From assembly GCA_044221335.1 (NCBI GenBank), contig JBGAPI010000004.1:1-64000 (forward strand): a stretch of 64,000 nucleotides of DNA. Direction: 5' to 3'. This DNA is from JBGAPI01 sp044221335. Its GTDB lineage: Bacteria; Pseudomonadota; Gammaproteobacteria; Xanthomonadales; Ahniellaceae. Numbering within the stretch: position 1 is the stretch's first letter; each line of letters begins with the position of its first letter. The position numbers and the translations under genes are program-made. Below are positions 33,563-46,552 of this stretch, one piece after another. The notes beneath the pieces are model-generated. The model was not told where the DNA came from. It saw nothing but the letters and a program-made list of their open reading frames with translations, and ran no database searches.

Positions 33563-35574
33563 GCCCGCTGGTGCAGTGGCAGCGCGTGCTGGACGAGGCG
33601 CGGGCCCGCCGCGATGCCGCGGGTATGGACGCCGCGCTGTCCGCGATCCTCCGGCTCGCACCCGGCGATGTCGCGGCGCTGCTGCAGCTGCTGCAGCTTC
33701 GCCTCGCCACGCAGCGGACCGACGAGGCCGCGGCCCTGTTGCCGGAGCTCGCCCGGCGCGCCCCGGGCGGCGTCGACCTCGCGATGGCCACGGCGACGGT
33801 CGCGGAGCGGCGCCGCGACTTCGAGACGGCACTCGTCCACTTCCGCCAGGCGATCGCGCTGACGCCCACGCTCGGCGCCGCGACGTTCGGAGCGACCCGC
33901 TGCCTGCTGGCTCTCGACCGGGCCGTCGATTCCCTGCCGCTGCTGGAGGCGCTCGCCGCCCGGGCCGGCGACGCCGTGCCGCTGTGGGAGGCGATCGCCA
34001 GCGTCTGCGCGGCCACCCCGGTCCTGCATCCGCTGCTGCTGCGCGCGCGACGCGAACTCGCGCGCCTCGCGCCCGCCGACGGCGTGGCGGCGCTGCTCGC
34101 GGGCGATGCCGCGATCGCCTGCGGCGACTTCGGCCTGGCGCGCGCGAGCTTCGAGGCCGCACTGCAGCGCGACGGCCGGCTGCTGTCGGCGCGGGCGTGC
34201 TCCTTCCAGTACCCCGAACGGCCGCTCCACGCCGATGACGAAGCCGTGGCGCGTTTCCGCCGGCACTGGGACGCCGGCATGACGCGACTCGAGGCGAGCG
34301 CGATCGAGGATCCCCAACATGCCGACGACCGCCCCCGTCTGGTCGCCGCGCCGACGCCGGTGTATCGGCACTACCTCGGCGGAGACACCCGGGCCGAGCA
34401 GCAGCGTCACGCCGACCTGATCGAGCGGGTTGCCCGGTACCTGCCGCACGGCGGTGCGGCATCCCGGCGCGCGCTGCGCGCGGGTCGCCGGCGCATCGGA
34501 CTGGCGACGCCGAGCCTGCACGCCCATACGCACTCGAAGCTGTTCCACCGGCTGTTCGAGGCCTTGCCGGCCGACCGGTTCGAGCTCGTCTGCTTCCACC
34601 TCGGCGAGCGCATCGATCAGGTCTCGCGGCGCTGGGCGGGGCACGCCGCCGCATTCCAGCACGGCCCCCTCGACGCCGTCGGCTGGTCGCGGCGGGTCGC
34701 CGATGCCGAGCTCGACGTGCTGGTCTTCCTCGATGTCGCGATGCAGCCCACCACCCAGTTCCTCGCGGCGCAGCGGCTGGCGCCGGTGCAGTGCGCGCTA
34801 TGGGGCTTTCCGGTGACCAGCGGCAGCCGCCGGGTCGACTGGTTCCTCAGTTCGGACGCGATGGAACCCGCCGACGGCGAGCGCCACTATCGCGAGCGCC
34901 TGGTCCGCCTGCCGGGTCTCGGCTGCGCGCCGGTGACACCGACACTGCCCCCCGATCCGGACTTCCCGATCGGCGCGCGGCACGGTCCAGAAGGCGCCCA
35001 TCTGCTGCTCGCGCAGAGCCACTTCAAGCTGCTGCCGACCTTCGACGCGGTGCTCGCACGGATCCTGGCCGCACTGCCGGATGCGGTCCTCTCGGTCGCG
35101 CCCTCGGCCGAGCCGGCGACGGCCGCGGCGCTCCGCGAGCGCATGGCGAACGCGCTGCGCGCCGCGGGCGCCGATCCCGGGCGTCAGCTCGTCGTCCACG
35201 GCCGGCTGCCGCCGCGCGCGTTCTGGGCGCTGGCGGCCGACGCCGACCTCGCGCTCGACGCGCACGGCTGGTCCGGCGGGCTGTCGACGCTGGAGTTGGC
35301 CTGGTACGGCGCGCCGACGCTGACCCTGCCGGGCGAGGTGATGCGGGCGCGCCATGGCCTCGCGATCAACCGTCGGCTCGCGCTGCCGGAACTGATCGCC
35401 CGCTCGAGCGACGACTTCGTCGCCCGCGCGATCGCGCTGGCCGGCGACCGGGCACGCACGTCCGAACTGCGGGCGACCGTGGCCGCGCGGCGCGAGACGC
35501 TGTTCGACGGCACGGAAGCCATCGCCGCGTTCGTCGACTTTCTCGGCCGTCCGGACCTCGTCGTCGACGGCTGA
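33559..35574 (+). CDS. TPR + GT41-like glycosyltransferase 5, divergent active-site motifs
   Basis: A 671-residue last member of the cascade. TPR-like repeats occupy about residues 1-220. The nucleotide-sugar lysine is kept (AQSHFKLLPTFDA, Lys490) and so is the histidine of LATPSLHAHTHSKLF (His323), but three positions constant in genes 1-4 have changed: DVGMHP becomes DVAMQP (Gln396), SGGNTT becomes SGGLST (Leu575), and TNF becomes TPV before the HYLGG segment. It may bind a different donor, have low activity or serve as a partner of its paralogues. Start GTG at 33559 overlaps the previous stop. No obvious terminator follows. Confidence 0.85.
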   Translation: MSPLVQWQRVLDEARARRDAAGMDAALSAILRLAPGDVAALLQLLQLRLATQRTDEAAALLPELARRAPGGVDLAMATATVAERRRDFETALVHFRQAIALTPTLGAATFGATRCLLALDRAVDSLPLLEALAARAGDAVPLWEAIASVCAATPVLHPLLLRARRELARLAPADGVAALLAGDAAIACGDFGLARASFEAALQRDGRLLSARACSFQYPERPLHADDEAVARFRRHWDAGMTRLEASAIEDPQHADDRPRLVAAPTPVYRHYLGGDTRAEQQRHADLIERVARYLPHGGAASRRALRAGRRRIGLATPSLHAHTHSKLFHRLFEALPADRFELVCFHLGERIDQVSRRWAGHAAAFQHGPLDAVGWSRRVADAELDVLVFLDVAMQPTTQFLAAQRLAPVQCALWGFPVTSGSRRVDWFLSSDAMEPADGERHYRERLVRLPGLGCAPVTPTLPPDPDFPIGARHGPEGAHLLLAQSHFKLLPTFDAVLARILAALPDAVLSVAPSAEPATAAALRERMANALRAAGADPGRQLVVHGRLPPRAFWALAADADLALDAHGWSGGLSTLELAWYGAPTLTLPGEVMRARHGLAINRRLALPELIARSSDDFVARAIALAGDRARTSELRATVAARRETLFDGTEAIAAFVDFLGRPDLVVDG

Positions 35575-35668
35575 GCGCGGCAGGGCGGCGCGCGCGGCGC
35601 CGGCCCGGGGAACTTTCACCGGCGAATTCGGTATCGTGACGACCGTCTTCGCATCGAGATCCAGCGCG

Positions 35669-36244
35669 ATGAGCCGCTGCCCGCCGCACCCCGCCCGCCT
35701 GCTGCTCCCGGTGCTGCTTGCGCTCGCCGCCAGTCCCGCCTGGGCGCTGCGCTGCAACGGCCACATCGTCGACAACGGCGACCGGGTCAACCAGGTGCAG
35801 CGCTGGTGCGGCGAACCCTACTACGTCGACCGCTACAGCGACTGGCTGGTGATCGGCGAGCACCGCCGCCACGAGGAGCGGATCGAGCGCCGGATCGAGG
35901 ACTGGTACTACAACTTCGGCGACTCCCGGCTGCTGCGCCGGCTGCGCTTCGTCGACGACGTGCTGGTCGGCACCGAGGAACTCGGCCACGGCTACGACCG
36001 CATCGGCACGCACTGCGACCGTCGCCTGCTGGTCGACGGCATGCCGATCGGCGAACTGATCGCCCGCTGCGGCGCCCCCGAATCCACCACCGTCCGCTAC
36101 CGCGAGGTGATCGACCGCCGGAACGGCGTCGCCCGGTCGCGCGACGTCCGCGACGAGACCTGGATCTACACCCTGGACGGCCACAGCTACGAGCTGACGC
36201 TGGAGGACGGTGTGCTGATCGGAACGGAGCGGCAGCGCGATTGA
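35669..36244 (+). CDS. DUF2845-family exported protein
   Basis: A 191-residue protein with signal peptide MSRCPPHPARLLLPVLLALAASPAWA. The mature part, LRCNGHIVDNGDRVNQVQRWCGEPYYVDRYSDWLVI, continues with WYYNFGDSRLLRRLRFVDDVLVGTEELGHGYD and a second half-repeat ending DRRLLVDGMPIGELIARCGAPEST. The repeated C-G-x-P pairs fit DUF2845, whose function is unknown. An upstream in-frame start at 35636 would add 11 residues ahead of the signal peptide, so the ATG at 35669 is preferred. It follows the glycosyltransferase cascade by 94 bases in the same direction. Confidence 0.8.
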   Translation: MSRCPPHPARLLLPVLLALAASPAWALRCNGHIVDNGDRVNQVQRWCGEPYYVDRYSDWLVIGEHRRHEERIERRIEDWYYNFGDSRLLRRLRFVDDVLVGTEELGHGYDRIGTHCDRRLLVDGMPIGELIARCGAPESTTVRYREVIDRRNGVARSRDVRDETWIYTLDGHSYELTLEDGVLIGTERQRD

Positions 36245-36281
36245 CGCCGGGAGGGTCTTGGGTGCACCGGCCCGGTAGCGC

Positions 36282-36485
36282 CTGAGGGCCCAGGGCCCAG
36301 AAACGCGAAAACCCGTCATTGCGAGCGCAGCGAAGCAATCCAGCGACTTTGCTCTTCGGCGCGGCAGATCAGGAGCCAAGGCGCTGGATTGCTACGTCGT
36401 CGCTGCGCTCCTTCTCGCAATGGCGGAGGATTTTCTGAGCCCTTGGCCCATCGCCCTGGGCCCTGGGCCCTGAGCCCTGAGCCCC
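36282..36485. repeat. composite repeat block: heptamers, ~110-bp palindrome (copy 2), heptamers
   Basis: GAGGGCCCAGGGCCCAG at 36284-36300, then the long palindrome 36312-36424 (arms CCCGTCATTGCGAGCGCAGC / ...GCTCCTTCTCGCAATGGCGG), then a dense heptamer array 36435-36485 (CCCTGGGCCCTGGGCCCTGA...). The gap 36245-36661 holds these plus the gltB control region. Confidence 0.75.
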
Positions 36486-36561
36486 AACGAAGCGAAGGTC
36501 AAAGCCCAAGCGTCGAACTCGCAAGTTTCAGCCCCCAGCCCTCGGCGCCACTGCAATCGAA

Positions 36562-36591
36562 TACAACGCACTAACGCGTTATTACAACGCA
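36562..36591 (+). promoter_or_regulatory. candidate operator upstream of gltB
   Basis: Two direct repeats TACAACGCA (36562-36570 and 36583-36591), two helical turns apart (21 bases), flank the perfect palindrome TAACGCGTTA (36572-36581). The half-site recurs inverted as TTGTTGCAT at 36606-36614. This AT-rich patch lies about 70-100 bases ahead of the gltB ATG, where an activator such as an Lrp/LysR-type or nitrogen regulator could bind. The factor is unknown. Confidence 0.4.
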
Positions 36592-36662
36592 TCATCTGGA
36601 CTCGTTTGTTGCATCCGGTAGTTTCTGTTCTACTCGGGCACAGGGGAGGGTGCGGAGTCGAT

Positions 36663-41132
<4,470 letters not shown>

Positions 41133-41177
41133 TGGTCCGAGTCGTCGCTTCGACGGATGAATTCAAGAAGGGCCGAG

Positions 41178-41200
41178 GACCCTGGGCCCTGGGACCTGAC
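41178..41200. repeat. GGGC-heptamer array inside the gltBD operon
   Basis: GACCCTGGGCCCTGGGACCT between gltB and gltD; three degenerate 7-base units. Confidence 0.55.
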
Positions 41201-41256
41201 ACCCGGAAACGCGCGGCTTCCCCCGCCCCCACGGCATCGAACGGAGAGGCATCGCC

Positions 41257-42702
41257 ATGAGCCTCGTCAAACCCGGCCAGTTCCTCGACCTCCCGCGGCG
41301 CCTCCCGAAGGAACTGCCGACGACGATCCGCGTGATCGGCTGGAACGAGATCTACGGCCAGTTCGAGGCGCCACAGGCGGCCGAGCAGTCGGGGCGCTGC
41401 CTCGACTGCGGCAATCCCTACTGCGAGTGGAAGTGCCCGGTGCACAACCGCATCCCCAACTGGCTGAAGCTGGTGCAGGAGGGACGGCTGTTCGAGGCGG
41501 CGACGCTCGCGCACGAGACCAATCCGCTGCCGGAAATCTGCGGCCGGGTCTGCCCGCAGGATCGCCTGTGCGAGGGCGACTGCACGCTGGAGGAAGGCTT
41601 CGGCGCGGTCACCATCGGCGCGGTCGAGAAGTACATCGTCGACGAGGCGTTCAAGCAAGGCTGGCGACCCGACCTGTCGAAGGTGATCGCGACCGGCAAG
41701 CGCGTCGCCATCGTCGGCGCCGGCCCCGCCGGCCTCGCCTGCGCCGACCGCCTCGCGCGCGCCGGAATCGCCGCGACCGTGTTCGACCGCTACGAGGAGA
41801 TCGGCGGCCTGCTCACGTTCGGCATCCCGCCGTTCAAGCTGGAGAAGCAGGTCATCGCGACGCGGCGTGCGGTGCTCGAGGCGATGGGCGTGCGCTTCGT
41901 GCTCGGCGTCGAGATCGGCCGCGACCACGCGTTCGCCGACCTGGTGTCCGGCTACGACGCGGTGTTCGTCGGCACCGGCGCCACCCGCTACGTCGACGGC
42001 CGGCTGCCCGGCCAGGACCTGCCCGGCGTGATTCCCGCCCTGCCCTTCCTGGTCGCCAACGGCCGCCGCGTGCTGCACGGCCACGTGCGCGACGGTGCGA
42101 TCGCCGGCTGGGACGGCGCCGCGCCCTCGCTCGATCTCGCCGGCAAGCGCGTCGTCGTGCTGGGCGGCGGCGACACCGGCATGGACTGCGTGCGCACCGC
42201 GGTGCGGCTCGGCGCGCGCTCGGTGCACTGCGTCTACCGCCGCAGCGAGGCCGACATGCCGGGCTCGCGTCGCGAGGTGAAGAACGCCAAGGACGAGGGC
42301 GTCGAGTTCCGCTTCAACGCGCGGCCGATCGCGATCGTGGGCAACGGCAAGGTCGAGGGACTGTCCTACGTTGCCACCTACGACGATGGCCTGGGTTCCG
42401 GTCGCAGCGGTACCGTGGTGGACGTGCCCGGCAGCGCCGCGACGATCTCGGCCGACGTCGTGATCGTCGCGTTCGGCTTCCGCCCCGACCCGGCGCCCTT
42501 CCTCGCCGAAGCCGGCATCGACCTCGAGTCCGACCAGCGCATTGCGATCGGCGCCGCGACGACGCGTCTGCCGTTCCAGACCTCGAATCCGAAAGTTTTC
42601 GCCGGCGGCGACGCGACGCGCGGCGCGGACCTCGTCGTCACCGCGGTGCACGACGGGCGCGAGGCAGCGGGGTCGATCGCGAAGCTGCTGGACATGACGT
42701 AG
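41257..42702 (+). CDS. gltD: Glutamate synthase (NADPH) small subunit
   Basis: A 481-residue flavoprotein that passes electrons from NADPH to GltB. Two N-terminal [4Fe-4S] motifs are visible: CLDCGNPYCEWKCPVHN (about 48-64) and CGRVCPQDRLCEGDC. They are followed by the FAD-binding Rossmann motif VAIVGAGPAGLACADRLARAG and the NADPH motif VVVLGGGDTGMDCVRTAVRLGA. The C-terminal GGDATRGADLVVTAVHDGREAA completes the FAD site. ATG at 41257 follows GGAGAGG. Second gene of the gltBD operon. Confidence 0.97.
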   Translation: MSLVKPGQFLDLPRRLPKELPTTIRVIGWNEIYGQFEAPQAAEQSGRCLDCGNPYCEWKCPVHNRIPNWLKLVQEGRLFEAATLAHETNPLPEICGRVCPQDRLCEGDCTLEEGFGAVTIGAVEKYIVDEAFKQGWRPDLSKVIATGKRVAIVGAGPAGLACADRLARAGIAATVFDRYEEIGGLLTFGIPPFKLEKQVIATRRAVLEAMGVRFVLGVEIGRDHAFADLVSGYDAVFVGTGATRYVDGRLPGQDLPGVIPALPFLVANGRRVLHGHVRDGAIAGWDGAAPSLDLAGKRVVVLGGGDTGMDCVRTAVRLGARSVHCVYRRSEADMPGSRREVKNAKDEGVEFRFNARPIAIVGNGKVEGLSYVATYDDGLGSGRSGTVVDVPGSAATISADVVIVAFGFRPDPAPFLAEAGIDLESDQRIAIGAATTRLPFQTSNPKVFAGGDATRGADLVVTAVHDGREAAGSIAKLLDMT

Positions 42703-42772
42703 AGCGAGCGTTGGCGCCATGCTCGATCCCAGGTCGGGAGGATGCAGCCGTGGTCGGGCGGGGACTCGGCCG

Positions 42773-42939
42773 AGGGCTGGGGACTAGGGACTGAGGGCTG
42801 AGGGCTGAGGGCGAAGAAATCGCCCCGTCATTGCGAGGAGGAGCGCAGCGACGACGAAGCAATCCAGTGCCTTCGCTCTTGCTGTGGCCGCGTGAACAGC
42901 GAAGTCACTCGAGTGCATCGCTCCGCTCGCAACGACGGG
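42773..42939. repeat. heptamer array plus ~110-bp palindrome (copy 3)
   Basis: GACTAGGGACTGAGGGCTGA... at 42782-42812, then the long palindrome 42824-42939 with outer arms CCCCGTCATTGCGAGGAG / ...CCGCTCGCAACGACGGG. The right inner arm has diverged (GTGCATCGCTCC) compared with the other copies. The gap 42703-43026 holds nothing else recognisable. Confidence 0.7.
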
Positions 42940-43026
42940 ACTCGGGCGGTTGATCGGACACTTCCGACCCTGCTCCCACCCTTCCGAGGTTTCGGCGTAT
43001 TCTCGCCGGCCGCCGAGGCCCCCGCG

Positions 43027-44433
43027 ATGACTGACGACCTGCAGCGGCCGAATGCCGCCCCTGCGCTTCCCGACTGGCTGTTTCCGGCCGTGCTGCTGCT
43101 CGCGCTCGCGCTGCGCCTCGTCGCCGCGCGCGGCGACCTCTGGCTCGACGAGCTGTGGTCGCTCGACTTCGCCGCGTCGGTGCACTCCGTCTTCGACGTG
43201 TTCGACGGCATCCACCACGACAACAACCACTATCTCAACACGCTGTGGCTATGGCTCGCCGGGCCCGACGCCGCCGTGCTGGTGCAGCGCCTGCCGGCGA
43301 TCGTCGCCGGCGCCTGGGCGGTGCAACTGGCCTGGAAATTCGGGGAGCGCAGCAACGGGGCCGCGGCGCTCGGCTGCGGGCTGGCCGTCGCGGTCGGCTA
43401 CGTCGCGGTGCACTACGGTTCCGAGGCGCGTGGCTACGGGGTATTGTGGCCAGCGACGATCGCAGCCGTGCTGCTCGCCCAGGACCTTGCGCGCGACCCG
43501 AGCCGTCGGACCGCGGTCGGCCTCGCCGCGAGCCTCGCTCTGGCGCTGCTCGCGCATCTCACCGCGGTGTTCCTGATCGCCGGCGTCGCGCTTCTGCTGA
43601 TGCGCGAATGGCTGCGCACGAAGCAGCCCGCGGCGCTGATCGGCAGCGGCCTCGTCGCGCTGATTCCGCCAGTCGCGCTGCTGGGTTTCCTGTGGTGGGT
43701 CGACCTCTCCCGCCTGGCGGTCGGCGGCGCGCCGCCGAGCTCGCTCGTCGGCACCGCGCGGGATGCGCTCGCCTACCTCGGCGGCGGCTTTTCCTACGAC
43801 CGCTGGGTGACCGGGTATGCGCTGCTGGCGGGCGGTGCACTGGCGTGGTCGCTGTTCCTCGACCATCAGGAGCGGGGCCTGCACTGGATCCTGGCCGGCA
43901 GCCTGGTCGCGGCGCTGATCGCGATGGCGGGCCCGACCGAGATCCTGCCGCGCTACTTCATGGTGCCGCTGATCATCGTCCACTTGGCACTGGGTCGTGG
44001 ACTCGCCGCGGGCGTCGCGCTCGAAGGCAACCCGCGCCGGCTCAGCGTCGGATTCGCGGTGCTGCTGCTGGTCGGCAACCTCTGGGCCGACTGGCGCCTG
44101 ATCGTCGGCACCCGCGGCCACTACGTCGAGGCGCTCGCCCACATCGCCGCCGTCGACTCGCGCCCGGCAGTGACGATCGGCGGCGACCACGACGTGCGGG
44201 TCGGCAAGGTCGTCGACGCCATCGTCCGTCGTCGCCACTTCGATCGCCTGCGCTACACGGCGGGCTTCCTGAAGACCCAGGCCCCGGTCGACTGGGTGAT
44301 CCTCAACAGCCCGTCGCTGGTGACCTCCGCCGACGACGAACTCAAGGTCTTCGGGCACCCGTACAAGCTGGACGGGATCTTTCCGGCGGAAGGCGCATCG
44401 GGGATGAGCTGGGTGCTCTATCGCCGGATGTAG
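43027..44433 (+). CDS. GT-C fold membrane glycosyltransferase (ArnT/PMT-like)
   Basis: A 468-residue protein with about 10-12 membrane helices. After the first helix (LFPAVLLLALALRLVAA) an acidic loop, RGDLWLDELWSLDFAASVHS, carries the Asp/Glu residues typical of GT-C polyprenyl-phosphate-sugar transferases, and the loop GIHHDNNHYLNTLWLWLAGP follows. The C-terminal 110 residues after the last helix form a soluble domain (VEALAHIAAVDSRPAVTIGGDHDVRVG). It would transfer a sugar from a lipid carrier in the periplasm to an unknown acceptor. The ATG at 43027 gives the expected short cytoplasmic N-terminus. Its TAG stop is in a GTAGGGC sequence. Confidence 0.75.
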   Translation: MTDDLQRPNAAPALPDWLFPAVLLLALALRLVAARGDLWLDELWSLDFAASVHSVFDVFDGIHHDNNHYLNTLWLWLAGPDAAVLVQRLPAIVAGAWAVQLAWKFGERSNGAAALGCGLAVAVGYVAVHYGSEARGYGVLWPATIAAVLLAQDLARDPSRRTAVGLAASLALALLAHLTAVFLIAGVALLLMREWLRTKQPAALIGSGLVALIPPVALLGFLWWVDLSRLAVGGAPPSSLVGTARDALAYLGGGFSYDRWVTGYALLAGGALAWSLFLDHQERGLHWILAGSLVAALIAMAGPTEILPRYFMVPLIIVHLALGRGLAAGVALEGNPRRLSVGFAVLLLVGNLWADWRLIVGTRGHYVEALAHIAAVDSRPAVTIGGDHDVRVGKVVDAIVRRRHFDRLRYTAGFLKTQAPVDWVILNSPSLVTSADDELKVFGHPYKLDGIFPAEGASGMSWVLYRRM

Positions 44434-44602
44434 GGCAGCCCCGGGCCGCCATCGCGAAGCATCCCGGCCGTGTCGGCCCCGCTTCCCGCCTTGCCCGCAT
44501 GTGCGCCGACCGCGAATCGCCCCGGTTCCGCCTCGAATCGGCCCACGGACGTCCCTGCTCGACCTGCACCCTGTCCGTGCACCTCGCCACCCGGCTCCCG
44601 AC

Positions 44603-45199
44603 ATGCGCCCGACGACCCACCATTGCCGCACGACCGCCCTCGCCGCCTCCGTCGCGTTCGCCGCCGGCATCCTCGCGAACGACGTGGGCGCGGTCGAGCC
44701 CGTCAGGACGCTGACGTATCCGCACTCCCTCGCGATTCGCCGCGCGGAGTCCGCCGATTCCTACGTCGTCTTTTCGGGGACCATCGTGGTCACCGGCACG
44801 CTGGTCGGGCAATGGCTCGACTACTCGCACGATCCGGCACACGAGCCCGACGCCGACGCGACGCTCCACCTGGAATACACGCTGGTCCCGGACGATCCGA
44901 AGGCGAGCTCCCTGCCGCACTACCACTTCCGCGGAAACGAGGGCCGTTGGGACTATCCGATCGAGAGCGTCGACATCGACAACCCGGTGGAGGCGCTGGC
45001 CGAGGCCGCCGGACCCGACGCCACGTTGCGCCTGCAGCAGCACAGGCTGCAGCGCCTCACGGTGCACGCACGCTTCCACCTCGACCGGGTCGAGACGAGC
45101 TTCGCCTGCGACCATCAGTCGCTGTGGGGACACGTCCGCCGTGCCGAGCGGGCCGATCGCGTCACGGAGACCGCCGTGGAATCGTCGCCAGGCTGCTGA
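44603..45199 (+). CDS. Unrecognised exported protein
   Basis: A 198-residue protein with a probable signal peptide (MRPTTHHCRTTALAASVAFAAGILANDVGA). The rest is mixed: LTYPHSLAIRRAESADSYVVFSGTIVVTGTLVGQWLDYS, LEYTLVPDDPKASSLPHYHF and a C-terminal helix-rich basic part. I do not recognise the family. An upstream in-frame ATG at 44501 would add 34 residues without a credible signal sequence, so the later start is preferred. Codon use looks like that of the neighbours. Confidence 0.6.
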   Translation: MRPTTHHCRTTALAASVAFAAGILANDVGAVEPVRTLTYPHSLAIRRAESADSYVVFSGTIVVTGTLVGQWLDYSHDPAHEPDADATLHLEYTLVPDDPKASSLPHYHFRGNEGRWDYPIESVDIDNPVEALAEAAGPDATLRLQQHRLQRLTVHARFHLDRVETSFACDHQSLWGHVRRAERADRVTETAVESSPGC

Positions 45200-45230
45200 C
45201 TCGCCGGCAGGAGGCGGATCCGACTGCGGG

Positions 45231-45292
45231 AGGTCGGGCGGCCAGTGGCCGCCATGGCCAGGCGTTACGGCGTTGGCGCGCGGTGCGGGCCC
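45231..45292. repeat. degenerate palindromic repeat between converging genes
   Basis: GTCGGGCGGCCAGTGGCCGCC and a diverged partner GGCGCGCGGTGCGGGCCCTG form an eroded copy of the GTAGGGCG palindrome pair. Confidence 0.45.
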
Positions 45293-45296
45293 TGCC

Positions 45297-46151
45297 TCAA
45301 TGCAGGCGCGCCGCGCCTGCGCCCGACTCGATCAGCAGCTGCCGGATGTCGCCGTGGTCCTCGGCCTCGGGATTGGCGGCGAGGTAGTGGGTCAGGTCCG
45401 AGCGCCCCGCCTTGAGGTGGCCGACGCGCAGGTACAGCAGCCCACGATCGCGATGCTCGGTCGCGTCCTGCCCGTTCAGCGTGACCAGGCGATCGGCGCT
45501 GCGCAGCGCGCGGTCGTAGTCGTCACGCTCCGAGTACAGCGCCTTCAGGTTGCGCAGCATGCGCACCAGGATCGAGCGATTGCTGGCCGGCGACAGCAGC
45601 GCGGACAGCTGGTCGTCGCGCAGCTCCTGCTGGCCGAGATGCGGCAGCGCGCGCTGCTTCAGTTCCTCGGCGTCGATCGAGCGGCCCTGGTGATAGGGAT
45701 CCAGCACCAGCAGGCCGTCGTCGACCGGCAGGCTCACCAGGAAGTGTCCCGGGAAGGAAATGCCCTTCAATGGCAGGCCGAGGCGGCCGGCGAGCTCGAG
45801 CTGGATCACGGCGAGACTGATCGGGATGCCGAGGCGGCGATCGAGCACGTCGTTGAGATAGCTGTTGCGCGGGTCGTAGTAGTCGTTCTGGTTGCCGGAG
45901 AAGCCGAGCTCGCGGTAGAGCAGCTGGTTCAGCAGGCGCACGTGGTCGAGCGGGTCGTCGCCGCTGACCCGCTCGCGGCAGGTCGCGCCGAGCGCGTCGA
46001 TCCGCGCCAGGTAGTCGGCGATGTCGAGGCCCGGATACTCGTCGCGCGCCAGGGTCAGCGCGGCCCACGCGAGCGGAATGTCCTCGTCGCGGGCCTCGGA
46101 CAGAAAGGTCCAGGCGTGGCGGTCGTCCGGCAGCTTGGCGGCGTCGTTCAT
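45297..46151 (-). CDS. SirB1-family protein (transglutaminase-like core + TPR)
   Basis: A 284-residue cytoplasmic protein. The central part, LLNQLLYRELGFSGNQNDYYDPRNSYLNDVLDRRLGIPISLAVIQLELAGRLGLP, followed by GISFPGHFLVSLP, is the SirB1/transglutaminase-core-2 fold; the papain-like cysteine is not evident, as in many family members. A TPR-like C-terminus (LKALYSERDDYDRALRSADRLVTLNGQDATEHRDRGLLYLRVGH) probably mediates binding. The biochemical role is unknown. ATG at 46151. Confidence 0.85.
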   Translation of the reverse strand: MNDAAKLPDDRHAWTFLSEARDEDIPLAWAALTLARDEYPGLDIADYLARIDALGATCRERVSGDDPLDHVRLLNQLLYRELGFSGNQNDYYDPRNSYLNDVLDRRLGIPISLAVIQLELAGRLGLPLKGISFPGHFLVSLPVDDGLLVLDPYHQGRSIDAEELKQRALPHLGQQELRDDQLSALLSPASNRSILVRMLRNLKALYSERDDYDRALRSADRLVTLNGQDATEHRDRGLLYLRVGHLKAGRSDLTHYLAANPEAEDHGDIRQLLIESGAGAARLH

Positions 46152-46309
46152 GGGCCCAAAGGTGAGGCTTTCGCCGGACACAATCAAGACCGGCGGTCGG
46201 CGGATCCGGTCGAACGACGGTGTCGCGCCCGCGATCGGCCACGCGGCGTTCATTTCGACGACATCCGGCGGTCGTCCAATGGCAACACCCGCAGAGCATG
46301 GAGACTCCC

Positions 46310-46489
46310 ATGCGAGTGTTCGTCCCGATCGAGACCGAAGAAGACCTGCTGCTGGCCCTGGCCGCCGGCCTGCCGCTGGTCCCCTGGCGCCCCGGCCGCA
46401 CGCCGGTCGCCGATCAGCGCGACGCCGCCCTGGCCGGGCTCGATCAGCCGCCGTCGCCGCCGGCGACGTCCGTTCCGAAAGCCGCATGA
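46310..46489 (+). CDS. Small protein of unknown function, 59 residues
   Basis: A short acidic-then-proline-rich protein, MRVFVPIETEEDLLLALAAG followed by LPLVPWRPGRTPVADQRDAALAGLDQPPSPPATS. A GGAG ribosome-binding site lies six bases ahead of the ATG at 46310, and the reading frame ends exactly where the palindromic repeat begins. I know no family for it. A longer frame from 46220 exists but its start lacks support. Confidence 0.5.
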   Translation: MRVFVPIETEEDLLLALAAGLPLVPWRPGRTPVADQRDAALAGLDQPPSPPATSVPKAA

Positions 46490-46490
46490 T

Positions 46491-46552
46491 GCAGGGCGGG
46501 CAATGCCCGCCATTGCGATGCGCCGCGCGGCGGCGGGCAGTGCCCGCCCTAC
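46491..46552. repeat. GTAGGGCG-type palindrome pair between converging genes
   Basis: GCAGGGCGGGCAATGCCCGCC then GGCGGGCAGTGCCCGCCCTAC. The right end provides the TAG stop (CTA 46549-46551) of the DUF192 gene. Confidence 0.75.

Noticed and set aside
36435..36485. Heptamer arrays considered as CRISPR
   Set aside because: The 7-base units are tandem, without unique spacers, and no cas gene is present.
36606..36662. Upstream TTG start for gltB
   Set aside because: ATG 36663 has a close GGAG and gives the normal 19-residue propeptide before the catalytic cysteine.
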